The notes under the pieces are model-generated. The model saw only the letters and a program-made list of their open reading frames with translations, was not told where the DNA came from and ran no database searches. This document shows, piece by piece, positions 25,816-35,242 of a stretch of DNA of 64,000 bases. This stretch comes from Methanocorpusculum parvum (GTDB lineage Archaea; Halobacteriota; Methanomicrobia; Methanomicrobiales; Methanocorpusculaceae), in the NCBI GenBank assembly GCA_002287215.1, contig LMVO01000043.1, positions 1-64,000 on the forward strand. The letters run 5' to 3'. The translations under genes and the position numbers were made by a program. The number at the start of each line of letters is the position of its first letter. Position 1 is the first letter of the stretch.

Positions 25816-26897
25816 ACGTTACCAGTATTCTGGAGAATGTCCTGGGAGGGGCCCGGCTTACCGAGAGCGAGGCGGCGTTTTTGTTCACCGTGAAAAACGC
25901 CGACATCTGGAAGATAGCAGAAGCGGCAGACATCGTCCGTGCACGAAAAAACGGCGATGTCGTAACATATGTCCGGAACATGAACATCCACATGACGAAC
26001 ATCTGTAAAAACTGCTGCGGTCTGTGCGCATTCGGGCGAAAAAGCACCGATCCCGAGGCGTTCTGCTTTACCGACGAGGAGTTCCGGGAGCATTCCAGGG
26101 ACGCATGCAAAAAGAAGGTCACGGAGGTCTCGTATCTTTCCGGGATCCATCCGGAGTTCAGAATCGAAAACTACGAGAAGATGATCCGGACGTTCCATGA
26201 GGAGATCCCGGGTATCCATGTCCACGGATGCAGCCCGGATGAGATCCTGTATGCGGCAGAACGGAGCGGTATTTCGACAAAGGAAGCGCTGATCAGGCTG
26301 AAAGCAGCCGGACTCGGGTCGGTCCAGGGAACTGCGGCGGAGATCCTTGTCGACCGGGTCCGAAAGGTCATCTGTGAGAAAAAGCTCCCGACCGCCGAGT
26401 GGGTGCGGATCATCAAAGAGGCTTCGGAAGCAGGGCTCCGGGCAACGTCCACGATCATGTACGGATCGGTGGAGACGGCAGAGGACCGGGCGCGGCATTT
26501 GGCGATCCTTCGGGAGATGCAGGATGAATGCGGGGTGTTTACCGAACTTGTGCCGCTGTCGTTCCTGCACAAAAACACGCCTCTCGAGCGGGCGGGTCTG
26601 GTGGATCATGACGCGACCGGACGGGACGATATCCTTCTGGTGGCAGTTTCCCGGCTGTTTCTGGACAACTTCGCAAACATCCAGGTCCCGTGGTCGAAGA
26701 TCGGCAGGAAGATGACCCAGCTCTGTCTGATGGCGGGAGGAAACGATGTCGGCGGCACGATGTTTGTCGACGCGCTCTCAACGGATGCGGGCGCGGGAGA
26801 TGAAGCGGATTATTTCAGCCCGGAGGCTATGGAGCTGATGTGCGCAGACATCGGCAGGACCCTGCGGCAGAGAGATACGCTCTATAATCTCATCTGA
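25812..26897 (+). CDS. cofH: FO synthase subunit 2 (CofH), radical SAM
   Basis: 361 residues. It transfers the tyrosine-derived hydroxybenzyl group to aminoribityluracil in making the deazaflavin FO of coenzyme F420. The radical SAM motif CxxxCxxC is at C65, C69, C72 (NICKNCCGLCAFGR), preceded by the NMNIHMTN strand; HGCSPDEI and the MAGGNDVGGTMF segment are CofH-like. I prefer CofH over CofG because of these and the length. Translationally coupled to the signal peptidase gene. CofG is not in the window. Confidence 0.9.
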   Translation: MNVTSILENVLGGARLTESEAAFLFTVKNADIWKIAEAADIVRARKNGDVVTYVRNMNIHMTNICKNCCGLCAFGRKSTDPEAFCFTDEEFREHSRDACKKKVTEVSYLSGIHPEFRIENYEKMIRTFHEEIPGIHVHGCSPDEILYAAERSGISTKEALIRLKAAGLGSVQGTAAEILVDRVRKVICEKKLPTAEWVRIIKEASEAGLRATSTIMYGSVETAEDRARHLAILREMQDECGVFTELVPLSFLHKNTPLERAGLVDHDATGRDDILLVAVSRLFLDNFANIQVPWSKIGRKMTQLCLMAGGNDVGGTMFVDALSTDAGAGDEADYFSPEAMELMCADIGRTLRQRDTLYNLI

Positions 26898-27016
26898 TCC
26901 CCCTTTTTTCAGCATATTTGAAAAAGACTTCCCGCATACATTCTGTACATAAACGGTCCCCGGGCGTTCAGGAGAGCGGCACGCCGGAAAAAGAAAAGAA
27001 AAAAAGGGAAGGGGGG

Positions 27017-27400
27017 TTATACCTTTTTGACCCAAAGCCCGTGAATATTGCAATACTCACCTGCTTTGACTGCCTTTGCTGAAGTCTTTACCACCATCTC
27101 AGGTTTTTCCCCGGCAGAAAGGAACTTTTCATGCACGATATCGTCATCGGTTTTCAGGGCGATCCAGGTGATGAAATGTTCATCGATCATCGGATGGGGC
27201 GCCGAGCCGACCACGACTTTGTATCCTCCGGCGACCTCTTCGACGACCGGGACATGTTTTTCGACTGCCGCATCGGTGCTGTTTTCCGCAAGGAGCTCCA
27301 TGGGCTCTCCGCAGCATACCAGTTCCCCGCGGCCGCCGTTGATTACTCTGACCGTGTTTCCGCAGATGTTACATTTGTAGATCTCTTTAGCCTGTGCCAT
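27017..27400 (-). CDS. dfx: Desulfoferrodoxin (superoxide reductase)
   Basis: 127 residues. An N-terminal desulforedoxin domain with CNIC (C10, C13) and CCGEPM, and a superoxide reductase domain with KHVPV, APHPM, EHFITWI and the C-terminal CNIHGLW, giving the His4-Cys iron site. It reduces superoxide to peroxide without making oxygen. It lies 60 bases after the flavodiiron gene on the same strand and probably shares its regulation. Confidence 0.96.
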   Translation of the reverse strand: MAQAKEIYKCNICGNTVRVINGGRGELVCCGEPMELLAENSTDAAVEKHVPVVEEVAGGYKVVVGSAPHPMIDEHFITWIALKTDDDIVHEKFLSAGEKPEMVVKTSAKAVKAGEYCNIHGLWVKKV

Positions 27401-27460
27401 AGTAGAATCTTAGGTCGATCTGGAATAAAAACGTACGTATCGGGGAATAAAAAAGAAGAT

Positions 27461-28645
27461 TCAGAGCGTTTTGTGACGCTCTTCGATCGAATCAGCCAGT
27501 TTGTGCAGAGAAGAGATCGCCTGTTCATCAGGAAGACCCTTGATATACACAGGTTCCAGGACCTCGGCCCCGAGCGGGGAAAGCATCTCGGCAAGATAAT
27601 TCACGGCATTGGTTCCCCAGCCGTATGAACCGATCACGCCGAGATATTTTGCCTTCGGACGAAGCGCTCTGACCAGATACGCCGCGTTGACGGCCAGCGG
27701 ATGCGGGCCGAACAGAACGGTCGGCGTTGCAAGAATAATGGTCGCAGCATCGATGATCGCACTGCCGAGAACACCGGAATCCGTCTCCAGAAGATTATAC
27801 TGGTGAACCGGGATCCCGCGCTGCACAAGATCGTCGACCAAAAAGTTGACCATCAGTTTTGTGCTGCCGTGCATGGTGACATAGGCGACAACGACCGAAT
27901 TCTTCGGCGTTTCGGATGCCCAGTCATGATAGAGATCCATGATCTTTGCGGGAAGCTTTAAGACCGGACCGTGACTCGGGGCCACGATCTCTGGCGCGAT
28001 CTCTTCCACCAGTGCCAGCTGTTCACGGACCGCTGCTCTAAACGGCATCATGATCGCGGCATAATAGCGTTTCACTCCTTCCAGATACTCAGAAGAGTCA
28101 TCGTTCTGGAATAATGTCGGCGAAGCGTAGTGGGTGCTGAGGAAATCCGTCGTAAACAGAACTTTGTCTTCGACGACTTCTGCAAACATCGTGTCGGGCC
28201 AGTGGACCCAGGGGGCAAGATAGAACTTCAGCGTCTTGTCGCCAAGAGAAAGCGTCTCTTTGTCCCCGATAACGATGAACCGCTCCTCGACCTCTTCCAG
28301 ATGGTGCATCGCCATGAGGAGTCCTTTGCAGACCTCGTTCGTGACGACTTTGGCCATCGGATAGACTTCCAGAAGCAGCGGCAATAATCCGGAATGATCC
28401 TGTTCTGCGTGCAGACAGACGATATAATCCAGGGAATGCTGATCAGCCCGCATCAGATTGGTGATGAACTCCGCCTCTTCATGCGCTTCACCGGTATCAA
28501 TAAGGGCTGCCTTTTCGCTGCCTTTTACGAGGTATGCATTATTACTGCTGCCCCTTGGCGTCGGCATGATCGAATCGAAGCACCGAAGATCCCAGCTGAT
28601 CGTTCCGACCGCATAGATATTTTCAACAATCTCGCGGGCTGCCAT
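27461..28645 (-). CDS. fprA: F420H2 oxidase / flavodiiron protein FprA
   Basis: 394 residues. The N-terminal metallo-beta-lactamase-like domain holds the diiron ligands (H79-x-E81-x-D83-H84 in LHAEQDHSG, and H in APWVHWPDT), and the C-terminal flavodoxin domain (about 255-394) begins VVVAYVTMHGSTKLM and binds FMN. Methanogen enzymes reduce oxygen to water with F420H2. A rubredoxin gene ends 6 bases upstream and desulfoferrodoxin follows, making an oxygen-detoxification group. Confidence 0.95.
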   Translation of the reverse strand: MAAREIVENIYAVGTISWDLRCFDSIMPTPRGSSNNAYLVKGSEKAALIDTGEAHEEAEFITNLMRADQHSLDYIVCLHAEQDHSGLLPLLLEVYPMAKVVTNEVCKGLLMAMHHLEEVEERFIVIGDKETLSLGDKTLKFYLAPWVHWPDTMFAEVVEDKVLFTTDFLSTHYASPTLFQNDDSSEYLEGVKRYYAAIMMPFRAAVREQLALVEEIAPEIVAPSHGPVLKLPAKIMDLYHDWASETPKNSVVVAYVTMHGSTKLMVNFLVDDLVQRGIPVHQYNLLETDSGVLGSAIIDAATIILATPTVLFGPHPLAVNAAYLVRALRPKAKYLGVIGSYGWGTNAVNYLAEMLSPLGAEVLEPVYIKGLPDEQAISSLHKLADSIEERHKTL

Positions 28646-28651
28646 GACTGG

Positions 28652-28807
28652 TTACACCTTTTTGAACTGCGACTTACCAGCGCTGCAGACAGGGCATTTC
28701 CAGGTGTCTGGAAGTGATTCAAAAGATGTTCCGGCAGGGTACATGATACCTGCGCCTTTTTCCGGGTCGTAGACATAGCCACAGACCATACAACGGTATT
28801 TGTCCAT
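28652..28807 (-). CDS. Rubredoxin
   Basis: 51 residues, read directly from the minus strand: [18 protein letters not shown] at the start, C38-P-V-C41 near the end, and the expected LPDTW loop. The two CxxC pairs (C6/C9 and C38/C41) bind one iron. It serves as a one-electron carrier, likely to the flavodiiron protein and desulfoferrodoxin encoded next to it. It ends 6 bases before fprA; a palindrome 16 bases before its start may be the operator. Confidence 0.95.
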   Translation of the reverse strand: MDKYRCMVCGYVYDPEKGAGIMYPAGTSFESLPDTWKCPVCSAGKSQFKKV

Positions 28808-28822
28808 TTTGTATCAATCCTT

Positions 28823-28837
28823 CCTTAGTTTCTAAGG
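28823..28837. promoter_or_regulatory. Palindromic candidate operator of the rubredoxin-fprA operon
   Basis: A perfect inverted repeat CCTTAG-TTT-CTAAGG, 16 bases before the rubredoxin start and in the divergent region with the ABC1 kinase gene. It overlaps where the transcription start would be, so a repressor (a redox or stress regulator) is a fair guess. It does not fit the published MsvR site as I remember it. Confidence 0.45.
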
Positions 28838-28933
28838 CATTACAATAATTTGAGCCTCAGGTTTATAAGCACTTCCTATAGGATAATTTTGACGTAACAT
28901 TAACATCTGCAAAAGCCAATTAACAACTACACT

Positions 28934-30577
28934 ATGGCGAGTGTAAGTCTTCGAAGATATGGTCAGATCGCTGATGTTTTAGTCAAATACGGGTTTGGTT
29001 ACTTCATCAATGAGATGTTTCCCGGATTTATCAATACGAAAAAAGCAGCCGTGGAAGAGTTCAGCGGCTACTCGGCGTATGTCAGGATCCGGATGGCGCT
29101 TGAGGAACTGGGTCCCACGTTTGTCAAGTTCGGTCAGCTCATGAGCACAAGAACAGAACTGTTCCCTGCCGAGATGATCGACGAACTGTGCAAACTCCAG
29201 GACCGGGTGGGCGTTGTTCCGTTCGATGAAGTGATCCCGACCCTCGACGAATATATCCCCGACTGGCGTGACGTGTTCACCTCGGTCGATCCAAAACCCC
29301 TCGCCGCCGCCTCCATATCGCAGGTCTACCGGGCCGTCATGCAGGACGGAACGATCCTCGCACTCAAGATCCAGCGTCCAAGGATCACCGCAAGGATCGA
29401 GCAGGATGTCGTTCTCCTCCGGTCCATCGCCCAGCTGCTCGAAGACAAACGCCCGGAACTGCGGATCTACAACCCGGTCTCGCTCGTTGATGACTTCACT
29501 ACGCAGATCAGAAAGGAGCTGGACTTCACCCGTGACGGAATGAACGCCGAACGCCTTGCCCGAAACATGAAGTTCTCCGGCATTCCGGGGATCAAAGTCC
29601 CGAAGATCTACTGGGACATCTCCGGAAAAGAGCTGCTGGCAATGGAGTTTGTCGCCGGATGCAGAAGCGACGACATCGACGCGATCCTTGCGATGGGCAT
29701 GGATCCAAAAGATCTGGCGAGCCGGGGTCTGAAAGCGTTCATGATCCAGATCTTCCAAAACGGGTTCTATCACGGTGATCCGCATGCGGGAAACCTCCGG
29801 ATCTCCCCGTCCGGCGATCTCGTCTTCCTCGACTTCGGTGTCTGCGGGGTCGTGATGAAGGATATGCGGAACAAATTCATCTCGCTGATCCTTGCTCTTC
29901 TTTCGGCGGATACTGACCTGACGATCCGCTATATAAAAAATCTGGGTGTCCAGATCCCCTCGACCGGGATCGACGAGTTTCGAAGCGAACTGTATCTCGC
30001 CCTTTTGGACTACAAAGAGATGGGCGCCCAGGTGAACTTTTCCGGTCTGCTTGGTTCCATCCAGGATCTGTTCCAGAAAAACAACATCCGCGTTCCGGCA
30101 AACATCATGCAGCTGTTAAAGGCCCTGATGCTTGTCTCCAACGTCGCCTTCACGCTCGATCCGGATCTTGAGTTCACCAAAGAGGTGGAACCGTTCTTAA
30201 AAAAGATCGTTGCCGATGATATGCGGGATCCCGCCAACATTCAGAAAAAGCTGCTGGACGCCAAGGTCAGACTCGAAGACCTTGCCCGCGTCCCGCGGCA
30301 GCTCGGATCGGTCCTGGAGATGGCTTCGGAAGGCAAACTCAAAGTGGATATCTCCGCAAAAGAGGTGACCGATCTGAGTAAAACGATCGAAAGTTCGGTC
30401 GATAAACTGGTGATCGGTCTGATCCTTTCCGCGATCGTGATCGGCCTGTCGCTTGTTATGATGAGTCAGACGTTCACGGTGGAGTTCGTTCCGGTGATTG
30501 CCTACATCGCTGCGGTTCTCGTGATCATCGTCATCTTCTACAAGATGCGGAGCCGGAGCAAAAAACACGAGGATTGA
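28934..30577 (+). CDS. ABC1/UbiB/ADCK family kinase-like protein
   Basis: 547 residues. Family motifs are complete: the KxGQ motif in LGPTFVKFGQLMSTR, the alanine-rich PLAAASISQVY loop that replaces the P-loop, KIQRP, and the catalytic/metal part HGDPHAGN followed by FLDFG. Two transmembrane helices sit at the C-terminus (about 495-540, before a charged tail). These proteins are ATPases associated with isoprenoid lipid or quinone biology; methanogens of this group lack ubiquinone, so the substrate here is unknown. Confidence 0.93.
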   Translation: MASVSLRRYGQIADVLVKYGFGYFINEMFPGFINTKKAAVEEFSGYSAYVRIRMALEELGPTFVKFGQLMSTRTELFPAEMIDELCKLQDRVGVVPFDEVIPTLDEYIPDWRDVFTSVDPKPLAAASISQVYRAVMQDGTILALKIQRPRITARIEQDVVLLRSIAQLLEDKRPELRIYNPVSLVDDFTTQIRKELDFTRDGMNAERLARNMKFSGIPGIKVPKIYWDISGKELLAMEFVAGCRSDDIDAILAMGMDPKDLASRGLKAFMIQIFQNGFYHGDPHAGNLRISPSGDLVFLDFGVCGVVMKDMRNKFISLILALLSADTDLTIRYIKNLGVQIPSTGIDEFRSELYLALLDYKEMGAQVNFSGLLGSIQDLFQKNNIRVPANIMQLLKALMLVSNVAFTLDPDLEFTKEVEPFLKKIVADDMRDPANIQKKLLDAKVRLEDLARVPRQLGSVLEMASEGKLKVDISAKEVTDLSKTIESSVDKLVIGLILSAIVIGLSLVMMSQTFTVEFVPVIAYIAAVLVIIVIFYKMRSRSKKHED

Positions 30578-30669
30578 CCCTCTTTTCCCGGCAATCCGTG
30601 ACAACAAGTATATCAAAGAGAAGGGGCGATACTATTAGTTATACAGTACTCTTCCGGAGTTAATCAATA

Positions 30670-32085
30670 ATGACACATAGTACATTGAAAGAGAAACTTC
30701 AGGCTCTCGGTATAAAACAGGTCCTTGGGTATCTGGACTCCGATCCTGAAAAAAACATTCCGAAACTCCTCAAATGGGTGGAGTTTCTGGATAAAAACAA
30801 CACGCTGGAAGGTCCTCTTCCAACCGTGAAACGGGTGCTTTCCGATAAGGACGGGGTTTGGTACAAGTTCATAACCGATCTGTACACCGACATCGATCCT
30901 TTTGTCAGGAAAAAGATCTTCGAGAACTTCATCGTCAATGCCGTTGTTCTCGGCAGAGACAAGAAGATCAAGCTGAGAGAGGAAGAGGGATGCAATATTC
31001 CCTGGGCGATCCTGATGGATCCGACAAGCGCCTGCAATCTGAAGTGCATCGGGTGCTGGGCGGCTGAGTACGGGAACCGGATGAACCTGACCCTTGAAGA
31101 GTGGGACTCGATCATCGAGCAGGGAAAAGCTCTCGGTACTTACTTTTTCCTGTACTCGGGCGGCGAACCGCTTGTCCGGAAAAAAGACATCATCAGGATG
31201 TGCGAAAAACACAGCGACTGTGTTTTCCTGTCGTTTACGAACGGCACGTTGATCGACGAAGCATTTGCGGACGAGATGCTCCGGGTCGGGAACTTTGTTC
31301 CGGCGATCAGTATCGAAGGGGATGAGGCGGCGACGGATGCCAGACGCGGCGCCGGCGTGTATGCCAAAGTCATCAAGGCGATGGAGATCCTGAAACAGAA
31401 GAAACTGCCGTTTGGTATCTCCTGCTGTTATACGAGTGCAAACACCGATATTATCGGCAGTGACGCCTACATCGATGATATGATCGCCCGGGGAGCGAAG
31501 TTTGCCTGGTTCTTTACGTATATGCCGGTCGGCGTGGACGCCGTGCCTGAACTTCTGGCAACACCTGAGCAGAGAGAACAGATGTACCGTCAGGTCAGAC
31601 ATATCCGCGCCACCCGCCCGATCTTTGCAATGGACTTCTGGAACGACGGCGAGTATGTGAACGGCTGTATCGCCGGCGGCAGGTTCTATCTCCACATCAA
31701 TGCAAACGGCGATATCGAGCCATGCGCATTCATTCATTACTCTGACGCGAACATCAGGACCCACACGCTTCTCGAGGCATACAAATCTCCGCTGTTTATG
31801 CAGTATCGCGCAAACCAGCCGTTCAATCCAAACCATCTCCGCCCCTGTCCCCTGCTTGACAATCCGGAGAGGCTTACTGCGATGGTGGATGCTGCCAAAG
31901 CAAAGTCCACGGATATGGTGAATCCGGAAGATGTTCATGATCTGATGAAAAAGACCGTTCCCGCAGCAGAGAAGTGGGCGCCGGTCGCCGCTGAACTCTG
32001 GGTAGAGAATCGTGCGGAAAAGGCTGCGAAGGCTGCCTGTCCCGGCGGCTGCGGATGCGGGTGTAAGAACCCGGACCGCAAATAA
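30670..32085 (+). CDS. Radical SAM/SPASM protein with cysteine-rich tail
   Basis: 471 residues. A helical N-terminal domain (1-105) precedes the radical SAM core with C122, C126, C129 (SACNLKCIGCW) and GGEPL near residue 160. The SPASM part has CIAGGRFYLHINANGDIEPC and a later CPLLDNP. The extreme C-terminus (about 457-467) is a cluster CPGGCGCGC that could hold an extra metal or cluster. Substrate unknown. The gene starts 93 bases after the ABC1 kinase and ends 20 bases before a palindromic element. Confidence 0.85.
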   Translation: MTHSTLKEKLQALGIKQVLGYLDSDPEKNIPKLLKWVEFLDKNNTLEGPLPTVKRVLSDKDGVWYKFITDLYTDIDPFVRKKIFENFIVNAVVLGRDKKIKLREEEGCNIPWAILMDPTSACNLKCIGCWAAEYGNRMNLTLEEWDSIIEQGKALGTYFFLYSGGEPLVRKKDIIRMCEKHSDCVFLSFTNGTLIDEAFADEMLRVGNFVPAISIEGDEAATDARRGAGVYAKVIKAMEILKQKKLPFGISCCYTSANTDIIGSDAYIDDMIARGAKFAWFFTYMPVGVDAVPELLATPEQREQMYRQVRHIRATRPIFAMDFWNDGEYVNGCIAGGRFYLHINANGDIEPCAFIHYSDANIRTHTLLEAYKSPLFMQYRANQPFNPNHLRPCPLLDNPERLTAMVDAAKAKSTDMVNPEDVHDLMKKTVPAAEKWAPVAAELWVENRAEKAAKAACPGGCGCGCKNPDRK

Positions 32086-32104
32086 CCAAACTCTTTTTCA
32101 TATA

Positions 32105-32714
32105 GGAGTTACGCGGTGTACTATCTATCGAAAAAACTGATGTGCGTATGAGATGTACTTCGATTTCGTGTATGGTATTAGTGTCGACACAAGAGAAAAA
32201 ATCAACCGCGAATCGGCGCGAATCCCGCCCTTCGGGCTCCCAGAATCGGATTTGCTCTTCCTCACTTTCGCAATCCAGCTTCGCTGTCTTGCTCATCCCT
32301 TCATCGGGACCGTTCGGGCAAATCCTGTCGGCGCTCCAGCGCCTCCCGTTATTGATTTATCTCTTGATCTTACGTAGTGATTGACAGTAAAATGGATATT
32401 TTCACATATAGTAATGCCCAATATGCATCTCTCTCACGGGAGCCGCTGGGGCGGCGACAGGATTTGCCCGAACGGTCCCGATAAAGGGACGAGCCGTCGT
32501 GTTGATAGCGGGTTGGACGCTGAAAGCGGACAACCTTAGCGGAGCAAGGCTTTGCCTTGCGACTAGACACGACGGGCGAGAGTGAGGTTAAGCAAATCCG
32601 ATTCTGGGAGCCCGAAGGGCGGGATTCGCGCCGATTCGCGGTTGGTTTATCTCATGCTTCCACACCCAACCTTACCTTTCCCGAATCGGCGCCGCACCAG
32701 CACCGAGTAAGTCC
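32105..32714. mobile_element. Full-length MITE-like palindromic element (610 bp)
   Basis: The 653 bases between 32086 and 32738 contain no gene but one structured element. Ends: GGAGTTACGCGGTG at 32105-32118 and CACCGAGTAAGTCC at 32701-32714, imperfect inverted repeats. Arms: 32204-32256 pairs with 32591-32643 essentially perfectly, and 32296-32348 pairs with 32437-32489; the central loop is 32349-32436. The left end (32105-32210) in reverse complement matches 1-109 and 8440-8531; the right end matches the left end at 7716-7790. It is therefore an inverted copy of the element at 7716-8531, but with a different centre. Confidence 0.78.
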
Positions 32715-32738
32715 GATTCACAATTTTTAACGTGTCGG

Positions 32739-34250
32739 ATGATTCACTATAGAATCATCAGTATGATCACGTTTCTTGCAGGCATTTGTATCCTCATCTT
32801 CGGCTATTTCTTCTGGAGTAAAGTCGCGGAAAAAATATTCGGGCCCGACGACCGGAAAACCCCTGCACTGAAGAATCCGGACGCGGTCGAACGTGTTCCT
32901 CTCTCCAGACGGCGGAACATGCTGATCCAGCTGCTGAACATCGCCGGGATGGGGCCGATCGTGGGTGTTGTCCTTGGGATGAAGTTCGGGCCGGTCGTCT
33001 TTCTCATCCTCCCGATCGGCAACGTGATCGGCGGGGCGATCCATGACTATTACGTGGGGATGATCTCGGCCAGAAACAATGGTTCCGATATGACGGGCCT
33101 GGTCGGCAAATTTCTCGGCAGGACCTCAGGCGCGATCTTTCTTGTTCTTGTGATCCTTTCACTTCTGCTTCTTGTTACGACGTTTACAAACATTCCGGCA
33201 AATTTCATTCTTCTTCTGCTGCCCTTTGGGCCGGCGGTTCTGGTCTGTGCGGTTGTCGGGATCTTTGTTTATTATATCATCTCGACGATCTTTCCGATCG
33301 ACAAAGTGGTCGGGAGAATTTATCCGGTATTCGGCGTGGCATTGATTCTGGTCACCGCCCTTTTGTGTTTTGCCTACATCCCGTTTGCTTCGTCTATTCC
33401 TGACCTTGTCCTGACGCCGGCAGGGATCACCGAAGCATTCTCCGCCCATCCCGGCGGCCAGCCGATCGTGCCGATGCTTTTTATCACTATCGCCTGCGGG
33501 ATCCTGTCCGGGTTCCACGCGACCCAGTCGCCGATCACATCAAGGACGATCACCTCGGAACGCGAAGGAAGAAGAGTATTCTACGGGATGATGGTCGCGG
33601 AAGGCATCATCGCGATGATCTGGGCGGCGGGCGCTTCGATCATTTTTACGCTCAGACCCGAGATGCTTGCGTCAGCGAACGGCAACGCGATCATCTTCGA
33701 GATTTTGGATCTGGTGTTCCCGACGTTTCTTATCGTGCTCGCGATACTCGTTTTGATCATCCTCGCGATAACGAGCGGGGACACGGCCCTTCGTGTCATG
33801 CGGACCTCGGTCGCGGGCCATTTCGGATTCGATCAGTCGACGATGAGAAAGCGCATTCTTCTGGCTCTTCCGCTGGTTGCCGCGATAACCTTGCTTCTTC
33901 TCTGGTCGAATCTGATCCCTACCGGGTATGCGGTCCTCTGGAACTACTTTTCCTGGTTCAATCAGGTGATAGCTTCGTTTGCGCTGATGACGGCTACGGT
34001 GTATCTGATCAGTAAAGGAAAACCGTTCTGGATCACGATGATCCCGGGCGCCGGGATCCTGTTTGTCGTGATCTCGTTCATACTCTGGTCGAGCCCGGCA
34101 CATCTCGCCGGCGTGCCGTTTGGGATCGGCATGCCTCTTGAGATGTCGTATCCCGTGTCAGGCGCCCTGACCGCGGCGGTCTATTTCTTTTTGGTCAGGC
34201 AGGGACGGAAACTGCGGGCCGACACGGCCTTCTCGGCTGATGAGGAGTAG
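32739..34250 (+). CDS. CstA-family carbon starvation/peptide transporter
   Basis: 503 residues with about 14 hydrophobic helices. The CstA hallmark GPIVGVVLGMKFGPVVFLILPIGNVIGGAIHDY is present near residues 70-100, and FHATQSPITSRT and SGDTALRVMR follow. CstA proteins import peptides or pyruvate in bacteria; the archaeal substrate is not known. The ATG at 32763 (MITFLAG) is an alternative start nearer the first helix. The gene begins 24 bases after the palindromic element, so the element's end may contain or affect its promoter. Confidence 0.9.
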   Translation: MIHYRIISMITFLAGICILIFGYFFWSKVAEKIFGPDDRKTPALKNPDAVERVPLSRRRNMLIQLLNIAGMGPIVGVVLGMKFGPVVFLILPIGNVIGGAIHDYYVGMISARNNGSDMTGLVGKFLGRTSGAIFLVLVILSLLLLVTTFTNIPANFILLLLPFGPAVLVCAVVGIFVYYIISTIFPIDKVVGRIYPVFGVALILVTALLCFAYIPFASSIPDLVLTPAGITEAFSAHPGGQPIVPMLFITIACGILSGFHATQSPITSRTITSEREGRRVFYGMMVAEGIIAMIWAAGASIIFTLRPEMLASANGNAIIFEILDLVFPTFLIVLAILVLIILAITSGDTALRVMRTSVAGHFGFDQSTMRKRILLALPLVAAITLLLLWSNLIPTGYAVLWNYFSWFNQVIASFALMTATVYLISKGKPFWITMIPGAGILFVVISFILWSSPAHLAGVPFGIGMPLEMSYPVSGALTAAVYFFLVRQGRKLRADTAFSADEE

Positions 34251-34371
34251 ATCCGGTTTAATCAATGAGTGCGGCGTGATCTCACGGCAGGGTAAAATAA
34301 TTACCCATAAATAATTCTTTTTCCAATAGAGATGACATTTCATCAAAAATGACTATTTAGAAGGCCTCTCT

Positions 34372-35145
34372 ATGGCAGAAAATAAAGAAAAACCCACACA
34401 AAACACAAAAATCCTCGTGTCGATTATTATAGGACTGGTGCTTGCCGCCTTCCTTCTGGCATATGATGCGGGATTCTATACCCTCGGAGAAGGTACATCC
34501 CAGTATGCCGTTCTCATCCTGCTCCTTGCCCGGATGATGATTGCCTCAGTTATTCTCTATCTGTTTACGATCACCGGAGTCTTCGAACGTCTGGTTTCCG
34601 GAGAAGCAAAACTCACGGATCTTGTCTGGACAGCACTCCTGACTCTGGGGATCTCCCTTTACGGTAATTACGGCGGGGTTGAAGTGAACGGGGTCCTGGT
34701 TAACTTCCGTGACGTCGGCGTCATTCTCGCCGGTCTTATCGGCGGCCCGGTCATTGGCACTATCACAGGTCTTGTCAGCGGATATCTCAGATTCCTGCAG
34801 GGGGGCATCGTCGCCGTACCCTGTATGATAGGGACGATTCTGGCAGGTTTCCTCTCAGGTATTGCGATCCGGTTCTGGCAGGGAAAACTGACCGTCCTGC
34901 GTGCAGTTATCATTGCACTGATCGTAGAACTCCTGCACGTGATCGTCGTTTTCCCCATCTATGTATTAAGTATGGGAACGATGACCACTGACCAGGTCCT
35001 CTCTACGATCGCATTCTGCGTACCGGTGATGTGTGTCGTCACTCCTCTCTGTGTTGCGATTTTTGCCTTTTTTGTCCGCAGATACGCATGTGTCGGCAGA
35101 ACCGGCATCGAAAAGTTACGCTGGAGCAAACTCACCCGCAAGTGA
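34372..35145 (+). CDS. LytS/YhcK-type 5TM membrane protein
   Basis: 257 residues with a hydrophobic N-terminal helix, then the 5TM segment typical of LytS/YhcK sensors: NFRDVGVILAGLIGGP, GLVSGYLRFLQGG and the following helices. No kinase, GAF or output domain is attached, so this is a stand-alone membrane sensor or transporter part. Single gene with its own upstream spacer of 120 bases. Confidence 0.8.
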   Translation: MAENKEKPTQNTKILVSIIIGLVLAAFLLAYDAGFYTLGEGTSQYAVLILLLARMMIASVILYLFTITGVFERLVSGEAKLTDLVWTALLTLGISLYGNYGGVEVNGVLVNFRDVGVILAGLIGGPVIGTITGLVSGYLRFLQGGIVAVPCMIGTILAGFLSGIAIRFWQGKLTVLRAVIIALIVELLHVIVVFPIYVLSMGTMTTDQVLSTIAFCVPVMCVVTPLCVAIFAFFVRRYACVGRTGIEKLRWSKLTRK

Positions 35146-35242
35146 TCAGACGGGAAAAAATACCCCGTCCCGTATCTTTTTTTATCAGGAAACCGGGGGC
35201 GCGCCCCAGGTATAATATGCGGGAACGCTCAATACTACTTAT

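Noticed and set aside
30664..31938. 424-residue minus-strand frame over the SPASM radical SAM gene
   Set aside because: Antisense shadow of a gene with clear radical SAM motifs.
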